Assembly: GCF_005144475.1 (NCBI RefSeq)
Contig: NZ_SWJZ01000013.1
Span: forward strand, 53,131 to 117,130
Direction: 5' to 3'
Origin: Rhodobacter capsulatus
GTDB taxonomy: Bacteria; Pseudomonadota; Alphaproteobacteria; Rhodobacterales; Rhodobacteraceae
Length of the DNA: 64,000 bases
Both the position numbers and the translations under genes were made by a program. How positions within the stretch are numbered: the stretch's first letter is position 1; each line of letters begins with the position of its first letter. Under the pieces are notes generated by a model that worked only from the letters and a program-made list of their open reading frames with translations, had not been told where the DNA came from and ran no database searches. Positions 1 through 8,019 of the stretch are shown piece after piece.

Positions 1-1
1 C

Positions 2-541
2 TCGCTGGTCAATGACCGCGAAAGCGGCACGATGCGGCTGATGCTGACCGCGCCCTGGCCGCGCTGGTTCCTTCTGGGGGCGAAACTGGTCGCCGGGGCG
101 CTGGTCGGGCTGGTGCAGGTGGCGGTCTTTCTGGGCATCGGCTGGGTTTACGGCATCCATCTGCCGCCGCTCGGCTATCTGGCCGCCCTGCCCGCGCTGC
201 TTCTTTCGGGGCTGATGCTGGGATCGCTCGGCCTGCTTCTGTCCGCCCGGATCAGGCAGCTGGAGAATTTCGCCGGGGTGATGAATTTCGTGATCTTCCC
301 GATGTTCTTCCTGTCCTCGGCGCTTTACCCGATCTGGAAGATGCAGGAGGCCTCGCCCGCTCTCGCCTGGATCTGCCGTCTCAACCCCTTTACCCATGCG
401 GTCGAGCTGATCCGGTTTTCGCTTTATCTGCAAGGCAATGCGCTGTCGCTGGCGGTGACGGCGGGGGCCGCGGCGGTGTTCTTCGCGCTGGCGCTTTGGG
501 GCTATGAACCGGCGCGGACACGGCCGCCGAGGGGGGAGTGA
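2..541 (+). CDS. ABC-2 type exporter permease, 5' partial
   Basis: The frame is open to the window edge (visible from base 2) and runs to a TGA at 539-541, so only the C-terminal 179 residues are present. The first visible residues (SLVNDRESGTMRLMLTAP) are the typical cytoplasmic segment of ABC-2 (DrrB/NodJ-type) permeases, followed by about five hydrophobic membrane segments and a short basic tail. Permeases of this type accompany PQQ-alcohol dehydrogenase and lanthanide loci, which fits the cytochrome and binding protein 3-5 kb downstream; that link is inference. The ATPase partner should lie upstream, outside the window. Confidence 0.85.
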   Translation, partial: SLVNDRESGTMRLMLTAPWPRWFLLGAKLVAGALVGLVQVAVFLGIGWVYGIHLPPLGYLAALPALLLSGLMLGSLGLLLSARIRQLENFAGVMNFVIFPMFFLSSALYPIWKMQEASPALAWICRLNPFTHAVELIRFSLYLQGNALSLAVTAGAAAVFFALALWGYEPARTRPPRGE

Positions 542-545
542 CTTG

Positions 546-757
546 CCTTGGCCGAGGCCATCGCCGAGGCCCCGCGGGACATTGGCCCCCTGACCGCCGA
601 GGGCCCCAAAGGCCCTCGGCCTGCGCCCGCCCCGCCCATGGCGGGCGCATTCGCGCCGCCGGGGCGGAGCGCAGGCCTCTGTCCCGCTTGGGGAAACGGT
701 CGTGCCGCGGCTGTTGCGATACGGGCGGGGAAAGGCAGTGCCTTTCCTGATCCGCCC
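546..757 (+). repeat. Dispersed repeat of about 210 bp, copy A
   Basis: This stretch between the exporter gene and the ABC ATPase gene matches, by eye at roughly 70% identity along its whole length, the reverse complement of 59,318-59,525. Shared blocks include GAGGCCATCGCCGAG, GCGACATTGGCCCC-like and GACCGCCGAGGGCCC. Both copies lie next to a gene end. Translation in the matching frame preserves a peptide like EAIAE..RDIGP.TAEGPK in both, but there is no convincing start or ribosome-binding site, so I treat it as a repeat and not as a gene. Confidence 0.6.
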
Positions 758-767
758 GAAACCGCGC

Positions 768-1361
768 TCACCCCTCGCTCAGCCGCGCCGGACGGCCCGT
801 CAGCCGCGCCCGCCGCGTCGCCAGCCGATCAAGCTCCAGCGCCGCATGCGAGGCCAGCACCACCGCCGGGCGCGTCTCGGCGATCAGATCTGCCGTCAGC
901 TCGAGCAGTTCCTCGACCCGCCCGGCATCGAGCGACACGAAAGGCTCGTCCAGAATAAGCAGCTCAGGCCGCGCCGCAAAGGCCCGCGCCAGCCCCACCC
1001 GGCGCGCCTGCCCCAGCGACAGCTGCCCCGGCCAATGCGCGCCATAGCCCGCCAGACCGACGCGCGAAAGCCAGGCCTCGGCGGTTGCAGCATCGACCCC
1101 GGTCGGCAGGATGATATTGTCCACCACCCGCCGCCAGGGCATCAGATTGGGCTCCTGAAACACCATCGCGCGGCGGCTTGGCCCCTGCAGCGCGCCGCGA
1201 AATTTCGTGTCCACCCCGGCCAGGATGCGCAGCAGCGTCGATTTGCCAGACCCCGAGGGCCCCGCGATGCCCAGCACCTCGCCCGGTTCGACCCGCAGGC
1301 GCAGCGCGCCCAGAATGACCGTCTCGCCAAAGCGCTTTTCCGTCAGATCAAGCGCGATCAT
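768..1361 (-). CDS. ABC importer ATPase (nitrate/sulfonate/taurine type)
   Basis: A 197-residue ATP-binding subunit of the SsuB/TauB type. It shows Walker A GPSGSGKST near residue 39, Q-loop FQEPNLMPW, a signature LSLGQARR in place of LSGGQ, Walker B LLILDEPF and the switch His in ASH. It is short for the family (usually about 230-260), mostly at the C-terminus. The start is the ATG at 1361, which overlaps the permease stop (ATGA). It powers the permease and binding protein encoded immediately upstream on the same strand. Confidence 0.88.
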   Translation of the reverse strand: MIALDLTEKRFGETVILGALRLRVEPGEVLGIAGPSGSGKSTLLRILAGVDTKFRGALQGPSRRAMVFQEPNLMPWRRVVDNIILPTGVDAATAEAWLSRVGLAGYGAHWPGQLSLGQARRVGLARAFAARPELLILDEPFVSLDAGRVEELLELTADLIAETRPAVVLASHAALELDRLATRRARLTGRPARLSEG

Positions 1362-2185
1362 TCCCGCCTCCAGCGGTTCGCCCGCACCGAAAGCGGCGCG
1401 AGGATCAGCCATTCCACGGCCAGCATCACGCAGACGAAAGCCGCCGCCCAGGCGAGCACCCCGGCAATGTCGAACATCTGGAAATTCAGATGGATGCGAA
1501 AGCCGATCCCGTTCGAGCGGCCCAGGAATTCGACCACCAGCACGACCTTCCAGATCAGCGAAAGCCCCGCCCGCGCGGCGGCGATCAGATGCGGCATCAG
1601 CTGCGGAATGAGGATGTGGCGGTGGCGCGCCACAAAGCCCATGCCGAAGACGCGGGCCATTTCCGACAGGGCCGGATCGCGCGCCCGCACGCCTTCGCGC
1701 AGGATCACCGCCACCAGCGGCACCTTGTTCAAGGCGACGGCGGTGATCGCCGCGGTCTCGTTCAACCCGATCCAGAGGTAGCACAGCACGATCAGCACCA
1801 GCGCCGGGATGTTGTTCCAGATCGTCAGCCAGGGGTCGAACCAGTCGTTCAGCCGCCGCGACAGGCCCAGCACGATCCCCAGGACCGTCCCCCCCAGCAT
1901 CGCCAGCCCGAAGGACGTCACCACCCGCAAAAGCGTCGCGCCCAGATCGGGCAGCATCTTGCCCGAAACGATCCCCTCGGCCAGTTCCGGCAAGACCTGC
2001 TGCGGCCCGGGCGCATGGGACGGATCGCCCAGCACCGCCGCGATCGCCGCCCAAAGCAGCAGCGCCGCCAGGATCGAGACCGCCACGCGCCCGACCGCGC
2101 GCCATTCCCGCCCGCCCGGCACGACAGGAGGGGCGGTGATCGCCCCCCCCGCGACGGGTTGCGGCTTGCGCGCCATGCTGGCCAT
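1358..2185 (-). CDS. ABC importer permease (SsuC/TauC type)
   Basis: A 275-residue inner-membrane permease with about six hydrophobic segments. It carries the conserved EAA-like loop region (VALNKVPLVAVILREGVRARD) expected in binding-protein-dependent permeases of the nitrate/sulfonate family. The start overlaps the stop of the binding-protein gene (TGATG) and the stop overlaps the ATPase start (ATGA), so the three genes form a translationally coupled operon. The substrate cannot be read from the sequence; context suggests a compound connected with quinoprotein dehydrogenase metabolism. Confidence 0.85.
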   Translation of the reverse strand: MASMARKPQPVAGGAITAPPVVPGGREWRAVGRVAVSILAALLLWAAIAAVLGDPSHAPGPQQVLPELAEGIVSGKMLPDLGATLLRVVTSFGLAMLGGTVLGIVLGLSRRLNDWFDPWLTIWNNIPALVLIVLCYLWIGLNETAAITAVALNKVPLVAVILREGVRARDPALSEMARVFGMGFVARHRHILIPQLMPHLIAAARAGLSLIWKVVLVVEFLGRSNGIGFRIHLNFQMFDIAGVLAWAAAFVCVMLAVEWLILAPLSVRANRWRRE

Positions 2186-3165
2186 CAGTTCGTCAGGAAC
2201 GTGCCCGGGGGCAGGTCCCGGACCGGGCCCAGAAGCTCCTCGCCGCCAATCCCGGCCATCAGCTTCAGCATCTTGTCGGCCGCGGCCGCATCGACCGGCG
2301 CCTCGGTCGGAATGCCCGCCCGATAGCCCGCCACCAGCGCCAGATATTGCGCGTCGGATGTCGCATTCATGATCTCGCGCAGCCGGGCAAAGGCGGCGTC
2401 ATCGCTTGCCAGCAACGCCTTGGCCGCCTTTGAAGCCGCGCGCAGACCGGCCACCGCGGCGGGCTTGTCCTGCGCGAGTTTCTCCGAAAAGACATAGCCC
2501 AGAAGCGGCGTTTCCGGATCCAGCCCCAGCGCCGTCGCCGCGTCAGAGGTCGAGACCAGCGTCTCCATCCCCCGCGCCTGCATCTTGGCGCCGAAATGCC
2601 AGAAGTTGATCGCCGCATCGACCTCGCCCGAAAGCGCGGCCTCCATGATCAGCGGCGGCGCGCCGAAGACCTGCTCGGTCTCGGCCGCCAGATCGAGGTT
2701 GAACGTCTGCAGCGCATAGGCGCGCAGGATCAGCCAGCTCTTGTCCAGCGGCCCGCCCGCGATGCCGATCTTTTTCCCTTTCAGATCCGTCAGATCCACG
2801 ATCCCCGCTTGCGGCCGGACCAAAAGCCCGCCGACCGCGCGCGAATAGGGGATGAAGGTGAAATCCCTGCCCTCGGCACGCATCCGCGCAACCCAGAACC
2901 AGTCGGTCACGATCGCCTCGGCCGCGCCCCCCTGCAGCGCCACCTCGGCGGCGGGGTTGCCCGCGACGGCCAGCACCTGCAGCCGGAACCCGTTCGCCCG
3001 GTCCAGACCGTAATGCCGGATCGTGTCGAGTTCCCAGTTCACGGTGCCGCCTTCCAGCGCCGCCACGGTCAGCACCGGAAGATCCTGCGCCCGCGCGGGG
3101 GCGACCCCGGCCAGCATCGCCGCAAGACCGCAGGCCAGCGCGGCCCGGCGCGTCATTCTGATCAT
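2185..3165 (-). CDS. ABC importer periplasmic binding protein (NMT1/TauA-like)
   Basis: A 326-residue secreted binding protein. An RR-containing leader (MIRMTRRAALACG) followed by a hydrophobic stretch ending ARAQ is a signal peptide, possibly Tat type. The body has the NMT1/SsuA pattern: an N-terminal ligand domain, AAEVALQGGAAEAIVTDW, then DLTDLKGKKIGIAGG and a hinge. The ATG at 3165 is preferred over longer frames because GGGAGGA lies 6 bases upstream. First gene of the importer operon, divergent from the cytochrome gene at 3366. Confidence 0.87.
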   Translation of the reverse strand: MIRMTRRAALACGLAAMLAGVAPARAQDLPVLTVAALEGGTVNWELDTIRHYGLDRANGFRLQVLAVAGNPAAEVALQGGAAEAIVTDWFWVARMRAEGRDFTFIPYSRAVGGLLVRPQAGIVDLTDLKGKKIGIAGGPLDKSWLILRAYALQTFNLDLAAETEQVFGAPPLIMEAALSGEVDAAINFWHFGAKMQARGMETLVSTSDAATALGLDPETPLLGYVFSEKLAQDKPAAVAGLRAASKAAKALLASDDAAFARLREIMNATSDAQYLALVAGYRAGIPTEAPVDAAAADKMLKLMAGIGGEELLGPVRDLPPGTFLTN

Positions 3166-3365
3166 CGTGTCCTCCCTCGTTCGGTGCGCAGAGGCTAACC
3201 GCGCCCCCCCGGCCTTCCTATTAGACCAATGGCCAATACGCCCCCGACCGCGGCTGGGGCAGGATCGCGGCAGACCCCCGCCCCCCCCCCCGACCAAGGT
3301 CGAATGGCAGCGGACGGGCCCGCGCCGTTACCACCTTGGCAGCACCGATCGTTAGGGAGAGAGAG
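3166..3365. promoter_or_regulatory. Divergent intergenic region with C11 tract and 13-bp shared motif
   Basis: This 200-bp region separates the importer operon (minus) from the cytochrome operon (plus). It contains an uninterrupted run of 11 C (3281-3291). Directly after it, on the minus strand, is ATTCGACCTTGGT (3305 to 3293), which recurs exactly at 7879-7891 in front of the NosR-like gene. A direct repeat CCAATGGCCAAT is at about 3222-3233. It probably holds both promoters, but I could not assign confident -35/-10 elements. Confidence 0.45.
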
Positions 3366-4049
3366 ATGCTCGACGTCCGCAACCGCCGTTTCCTTGCGGC
3401 CCTGCTGCTGGCCGGTCTTCCGGGGCCGCTCTTTGCACATGGCGACGTGGCGCCGCAGCCGGTGAACACCGACGCGCTGCCCGAGGTGGGCGAGGAATGG
3501 CTGACCGAAAACCCCTATCGCGCCGATGCGGCGGGCGAGGAGGTCTGGAAGGCGGCGGTGAAGATCGGCGATTCCGGCTTCAACCAGAATTGCGCGCGCT
3601 GCCATGGGCTGGGCGCGGTTTCGGGGGGTCTTGCGCCGGATCTGCGCTTCCTCGAGGCCGAGGAATATGGCGATGAATGGTTCGCCGAGCGGTTCCAGCA
3701 CGGCTACACTCAGGACGGCACGACGAAGATGCCCGCCTTTGGCCCGGTGCTGGGGCAAAAGGCCGGCTGGGCGATCCGCACCTATATCGAGACCCGGCCC
3801 GAGGACGGGGCGCTTGACAGCCACACCGACCGGCTGCGGGCGATCGTCGCCGATCTGGAGGCGGGCACGGCGGACGGGGTGGCGGTCAAGGAGGAGCTGC
3901 AACAGATCAATTCCGGGGTGAAGACCTTTTCCGGGGCGCCGGTGGCCGACAGCACGGTCAGCCGCGCCGCCGAGGTGCTGAGCGCGGACAAGGCCAGTTT
4001 CAAGCACGCGGCCGAGCTGCTGACGCTGGGCCTGTCGGCGGCGAAATGA
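3366..4049 (+). CDS. PedF-like c-type cytochrome of quinoprotein dehydrogenase systems
   Basis: A 227-residue periplasmic cytochrome c. A signal peptide ends at LFAHGD. A single haem motif CARCHGL lies near residue 78, and KMPAFGP near residue 122 supplies the likely axial Met. The segments GEEWLTENPYR and GLAPDLRFLE are characteristic of cytochrome c-550 PedF, the electron acceptor of PQQ-dependent alcohol dehydrogenases. The ATG at 3366 follows AGGGAGAGAG; the longer frame from 3336 has no better site. It overlaps the next gene by ATGA, implying coupled expression. Confidence 0.85.
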   Translation: MLDVRNRRFLAALLLAGLPGPLFAHGDVAPQPVNTDALPEVGEEWLTENPYRADAAGEEVWKAAVKIGDSGFNQNCARCHGLGAVSGGLAPDLRFLEAEEYGDEWFAERFQHGYTQDGTTKMPAFGPVLGQKAGWAIRTYIETRPEDGALDSHTDRLRAIVADLEAGTADGVAVKEELQQINSGVKTFSGAPVADSTVSRAAEVLSADKASFKHAAELLTLGLSAAK

Positions 4050-4951
4050 CCCTGTCGGCGCGGATCTGGACCCTGGTTTTGCTCTGCGGGCTTGCCGCTC
4101 TGGCGCCGCTTGCGGCGCTGGCCGCCTGCGAGGGGCTGCCCCCCGAACAGAAGCTGCAAAACAGCCCGGCGCAGGACATCGGCCGCAGCCTGGACCGCAT
4201 CCGCGAGGAGGGCTGGATCGAGGTGGCGCTGTATGAGAACTACAAGCCCTGGTCCTGGGTGGAGGGCGGTCGGCCGCGGGGCATCGATGTCGAGATCGCC
4301 CGGCTGATCGCCGCCGATCTGGGGGTGACGGCGCGGATCCGGCTGGTGCAACCGGGCGAGACGCTGGATGCCGATCTGCTGAACTATGTCTATCGCGGCG
4401 CGGCGGTGGGCGGGCATGTCTCTGATCTCATGGGCCATGTGCCCTATGACGTCGAGTACGCCTGCCGCTTCGATCAGGTCGTCTTCACCGGCCAATATGC
4501 GACCGAGCGGCTGGCGATCGCCTATGACATCGCAAGCTACCCGGACAAGCCGCCGGTGCCTGCGGTGTTTCGCTACGATCCGGTGGGGGTCGAGAATGAC
4601 TCGCTTTCGGATTTCTTCCTGACCTCGGTCGCGCATGGGGCGACGGCGGACAAGGTGCATCGCTACAAGACCACGGGCGCGGCGATGGCGGGGCTGGCGG
4701 CAAATCAGGTCAGCGCGGCGATGGGGCCGCGGGCCGAGATTGAGGCCCATCTGGCCCCCGGCCTTGCCGTGCATGAGCCGCCGCTGCTGGGACTGGCACG
4801 GCAAAGCTGGACGCTGGGCGTCGCGCTGTCCTTTCAGCATCGCGACCTTGGCTATGCGGTCGATGATGCGATCGCGGCGGCGCTGGCCGATGGCCGGATC
4901 GCGCGGATCTTTGCCGATCACGGGATCAGCTTCGAGGCGCCGGCGCGTTAG
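4046..4951 (+). CDS. Quinoprotein dehydrogenase-associated substrate-binding protein (XoxJ-like)
   Basis: A 301-residue SBP_bac_3-fold protein with an N-terminal signal peptide (cleavage near ALAACEG). ALYENYKPWSW and GIDVEIARLIAADLGV are the standard amino-acid-binding-protein signatures. Proteins of this type sit next to PQQ dehydrogenases and their cytochrome, where XoxJ is thought to help activate the enzyme and not to feed a transporter. Overlap of 4 bases with the cytochrome gene supports that role. Its 3' end overlaps the convergent apbE-like gene by 4 bases. Confidence 0.82.
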   Translation: MTLSARIWTLVLLCGLAALAPLAALAACEGLPPEQKLQNSPAQDIGRSLDRIREEGWIEVALYENYKPWSWVEGGRPRGIDVEIARLIAADLGVTARIRLVQPGETLDADLLNYVYRGAAVGGHVSDLMGHVPYDVEYACRFDQVVFTGQYATERLAIAYDIASYPDKPPVPAVFRYDPVGVENDSLSDFFLTSVAHGATADKVHRYKTTGAAMAGLAANQVSAAMGPRAEIEAHLAPGLAVHEPPLLGLARQSWTLGVALSFQHRDLGYAVDDAIAAALADGRIARIFADHGISFEAPAR

Positions 4952-5799
4952 ACCAGCGTCTCGAAATTGCCCTCGAAATCCACCGCCGTCACCGCGCGCA
5001 GCCGCAGCCTTTGCGCCGCGGCGATGATCTCGTCGCGCCGCATCAGCACGAAGGCGGTCGAGGCGGCATCGCAGAGCGTGGCCGAAGCGCCCGCCACCGT
5101 CACCGTCGAGAAGCGCGGAATTTGTCCATGCGGGCCAAGGATATGGCTGCCCCCCGGAAAGGGCATCGCGGCGGGCGAAGATGTCGCCATCGCCCCGCCC
5201 GAAAGCATCCGCGTTGCCACCAGCCCGGCTTCGGGGTCTGCGATGCCCAGCCGGAACGGCCCGCCCAGGGCGCGAAACTCGCCCATGTCGATCAGACAAT
5301 CGCCAAGCCCCGCCCGCGCGCAGATCCCGGCCACCGCATCGGCGCCATGCCCCTGCGCGATGCCGTTGAGCGTCAGCGCCTGCCCGCGCGACAGCACGAT
5401 GTCCCGCCCGATCTGCACCCGGTGCAGGCCGATCGCGGCGCGCGGCAGCAGCGGATCGCGGCCCTCGGCCAGCGCAAGCCAAAGCGGCTGCACCGTCGGA
5501 TCGAAGGCCCCGCGCGTCAGGTCATGCACGCGCCGGGCCGCCGCCAGCACGGACCGCATCCGGTCAGAGCCGGGACCGCGGCCGGTCGCATTCAGCCGGG
5601 TCAATTCGCTGTCGCGGAAAAGCGAAAACGTCGCCTCGATCGCGGCGATCTCGGCGCGGATCTCGGCCAGCGGCAAGGCTCCGGGCGCGGTGATCCGCAG
5701 ATCGGCGCCAAAGGCCTGACCGGTCCAGGTCTCGGCCCGTGCGCCTTGGGCGATCAGCGCCGCCCCCGCGATGATCTGCAAGAACCGACGCCGCTTCAT
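4948..5799 (-). CDS. apbE: ApbE family FAD:protein FMN transferase
   Basis: A 283-residue periplasmic flavin transferase, which attaches FMN from FAD to Thr/Ser of target proteins. A twin-arginine-like leader (MKRRRFLQ) precedes a hydrophobic stretch ending ARAET. Family motifs visible: ATFSLFRDSELTRLN, GAFDPTVQPLW, NGIAQGHGADAV and DMGEFRALGG. Its start overlaps the stop of the NosR-like gene (ATGA), so the obvious substrate is that protein's FMN-binding domain. Confidence 0.88.
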   Translation of the reverse strand: MKRRRFLQIIAGAALIAQGARAETWTGQAFGADLRITAPGALPLAEIRAEIAAIEATFSLFRDSELTRLNATGRGPGSDRMRSVLAAARRVHDLTRGAFDPTVQPLWLALAEGRDPLLPRAAIGLHRVQIGRDIVLSRGQALTLNGIAQGHGADAVAGICARAGLGDCLIDMGEFRALGGPFRLGIADPEAGLVATRMLSGGAMATSSPAAMPFPGGSHILGPHGQIPRFSTVTVAGASATLCDAASTAFVLMRRDEIIAAAQRLRLRAVTAVDFEGNFETLV

Positions 5800-7844
5800 G
5801 CCGCCCTCCGCGCCCGTTTCGCCGCGAGCACCAGAGGCACGCAGCGGCTTTTGTCATCATGGATCGCCACACAGTCAAGACACTGGAAACACTCGGAATA
5901 GCGGATCTCGCCCGTGGGTTTGATCGCGCCATAGCTGCAGCGCACCTTGCACAGCTGGCAGGGCGTGCCGCAGTCCGCCCGCCGCGGGATGAAGGCGCGC
6001 AGCCGCATCAGCCCCCCAAGCCGCATCACCGCGCCCAAGGGGCAGAGCGAGCGGCAAAAGCCCTTGAACCAGACCATCGACACCGCGATCCAGCCAATCG
6101 CCCAGATCAGATAGGGCCAGCTGCGGTCGAAATGCAGGGTGATCGCGGTCTTGAAGGGCTCGATTTCCGCCGCCGCTTCCGCATGTTGGGGGGCAAGGAA
6201 GGCCACAGCGATGAGTCCAGTTGCCGCAATCGGACCGGTCCAGAGCAGCGCCCGGGCGAGGCTTGCGGGCGGCTCGATCCGTGGCAGGCGCATGAGCCGC
6301 CCGGCGTGATGGGCGAGTTCCTGCATCGCCCCAAAAGGGCAGAGCCAGCCGCAAAAGAACCCCCGCCCCCAAAGCAGGAAGCCGATCCCTGCCGCCGCCC
6401 AGACCGCCAGTCCGAAAGGATCATAAAGCAGCACGTCAAGCCCGCCCGCGACCAGCCCGCGCGCGACGGCCATCACCGTGACGATGGAAAGCTGGCCCTG
6501 CCCCCAGAAGCCGACAAAGCCGATGACGACGGCGAGGATCGTCAGCCGCACCGGGGTGAAGGCGCGCAGCCCCGCCAGCCGCGATTGCGCCGAAAGCGCC
6601 GCCATCAACAGAGCCAGAAACCCGCCCAGCGCCCAAAGATCGGCGGCGCGATTGCGCAGCGCCACGTGAAAGGGGCTGAGCCGGTCGGGCGCGGCGGGAC
6701 GCAGGAAAAACCGCTCGGGCGTCTGCAGCGTGAGCGGAAAATGCGCCGAGCCGACCTCGGCCTGAAACATCCCGTGTTCGCGCACGGCCTGCAGCCGCAG
6801 CTCCCACGGCCGGGTCGGATCGAAGCCCAGACGGCGGTCGAGCCGCACCACCATCTTCGTCGCCTCGGACAGCTCCGGCGGCAGAGCGGCGGCCAGTTCC
6901 GGCAGGATATCGGCATCGCGCAGCACCAGCGGCAGGCCGTCCTGCACCGCCGTCAGCCGGTCGGGCGCGGTGTTGCGCACGAAAGCCTCGGAGACCAGCC
7001 CATGCTGCCCCGCCTCGATCAGCAGGAACAATTCGTCCTCTGGCGCGCGGGCGGTGAAGCGGGCGATCTCGGCCAAAGTCTCGGGGGCCAGCACGGCACG
7101 GGCCAGCGCGGGCGGGCCAAGGTCGACAGCGTAAAGGTCGATGAAGGGCGCGTCAGGGTCGCCGCCCGCGCCATCCTGCGCCCATTTCGTGCCCGCAAAG
7201 GCCGCGACGAGCTGCGCCCCGGTCACCTGCAACCGGCCAACAAGCCCCTGATCCAGAAGATCTTTCCACGACAGGGCCTCGTCATGCGCAAGATCGGGCC
7301 TTGGCGCGGGCCCCGCCGCCACGCCCTGCATCTTGTCGCGCGCGACGGCCAGCGTCGCCGCCAGGATCGAGTCATGCGCGATCCGCACCGAGGCCGTCGC
7401 CTTCGTCACCCCGTCAAGATAGACATTGTCCGAGGCCGTGCCCCCCGCGCCATAGGGCGTGCCGACGACCAGCGGCTCGGTGATCGCATGGCCGCGATAT
7501 TGTTCCAGAAAAGCCCGGAACGGCGCCTCGCCCAGACCCGACACGAAGATCGGCTCGTTTTGCCGCAGCAGCCGCACGTCGATGAACCGCCCCTCGCGGT
7601 CAAGCAGGACAAGCAGGTCGATGGGCGCCCCGGAAAACCCGGGCAAGGGCGCCAGGGGTTCGGTTTCAAAGACAAATCCCGCCTCGCCTCCGCCCGAATT
7701 CAAAAGCGTCCAGACGCCCTTGTCATTCACCGGCGCCCCAAGTTCATAGGGCGCCAGGATCAGCGCGGAAAGCGCATCGCGCGTCAGCACCTCCGCGCAA
7801 AGCGGGGTCGCGAAGGCCAGCCAAAGAAGCAGGAACCGGATCAT
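5796..7844 (-). CDS. NosR/NirI-like FMN-binding and 4Fe-4S polyferredoxin membrane protein
   Basis: A 682-residue membrane protein: signal sequence, periplasmic FMN-binding domain with the flavinylation-type motif DGVTKATAS near residue 155, a long periplasmic region, about six membrane helices, two CxxxCP motifs ([20 protein letters not shown]), then cysteine-rich [12 protein letters not shown] and ECFQCLDC for 4Fe-4S clusters. This is the NosR/NirI architecture. No nos or nir genes are near; the neighbours are ApbE and quinoprotein genes. The ATG at 7844 begins the signal peptide; an upstream extension in frame lacks one. Confidence 0.85.
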   Translation of the reverse strand: MIRFLLLWLAFATPLCAEVLTRDALSALILAPYELGAPVNDKGVWTLLNSGGGEAGFVFETEPLAPLPGFSGAPIDLLVLLDREGRFIDVRLLRQNEPIFVSGLGEAPFRAFLEQYRGHAITEPLVVGTPYGAGGTASDNVYLDGVTKATASVRIAHDSILAATLAVARDKMQGVAAGPAPRPDLAHDEALSWKDLLDQGLVGRLQVTGAQLVAAFAGTKWAQDGAGGDPDAPFIDLYAVDLGPPALARAVLAPETLAEIARFTARAPEDELFLLIEAGQHGLVSEAFVRNTAPDRLTAVQDGLPLVLRDADILPELAAALPPELSEATKMVVRLDRRLGFDPTRPWELRLQAVREHGMFQAEVGSAHFPLTLQTPERFFLRPAAPDRLSPFHVALRNRAADLWALGGFLALLMAALSAQSRLAGLRAFTPVRLTILAVVIGFVGFWGQGQLSIVTVMAVARGLVAGGLDVLLYDPFGLAVWAAAGIGFLLWGRGFFCGWLCPFGAMQELAHHAGRLMRLPRIEPPASLARALLWTGPIAATGLIAVAFLAPQHAEAAAEIEPFKTAITLHFDRSWPYLIWAIGWIAVSMVWFKGFCRSLCPLGAVMRLGGLMRLRAFIPRRADCGTPCQLCKVRCSYGAIKPTGEIRYSECFQCLDCVAIHDDKSRCVPLVLAAKRARRAA

Positions 7845-8019
7845 GCCGCAACTGTGCTTGAGCCGGGACAGGCTGCCTATTCGACCTTGGTGCAAGATGC
7901 GCGGCGCCCAATTTTCGGGCAGTTGCCCGGAAAACGCCGCCCGCCCCGCGGCCGGGGCCGGTTTCCCATGGCATCCGCCGCCCGGCTTCCTACAGTCGGG
8001 GCAACACGGGGGGAAGACC
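7845..8019. promoter_or_regulatory. Divergent region between NosR-like and transglutaminase operons
   Basis: This 175-bp spacer contains the 13-mer ATTCGACCTTGGT at 7879-7891, identical to the minus-strand 13-mer at 3305-3293. The following bases (GTGCAAGATG) resemble part of the intergenic palindrome family, so the similarity could partly come from repeat DNA. No clear sigma70 core elements were recognised. Confidence 0.4.

Noticed and set aside
548..958. Possible gene MAEAIAEAPRDIGP... in the first intergenic region
   Set aside because: The frame runs into the antisense of the ABC ATPase and has no ribosome-binding site. The shared peptide with the 59.4-kb copy is noted under the dispersed repeat instead.
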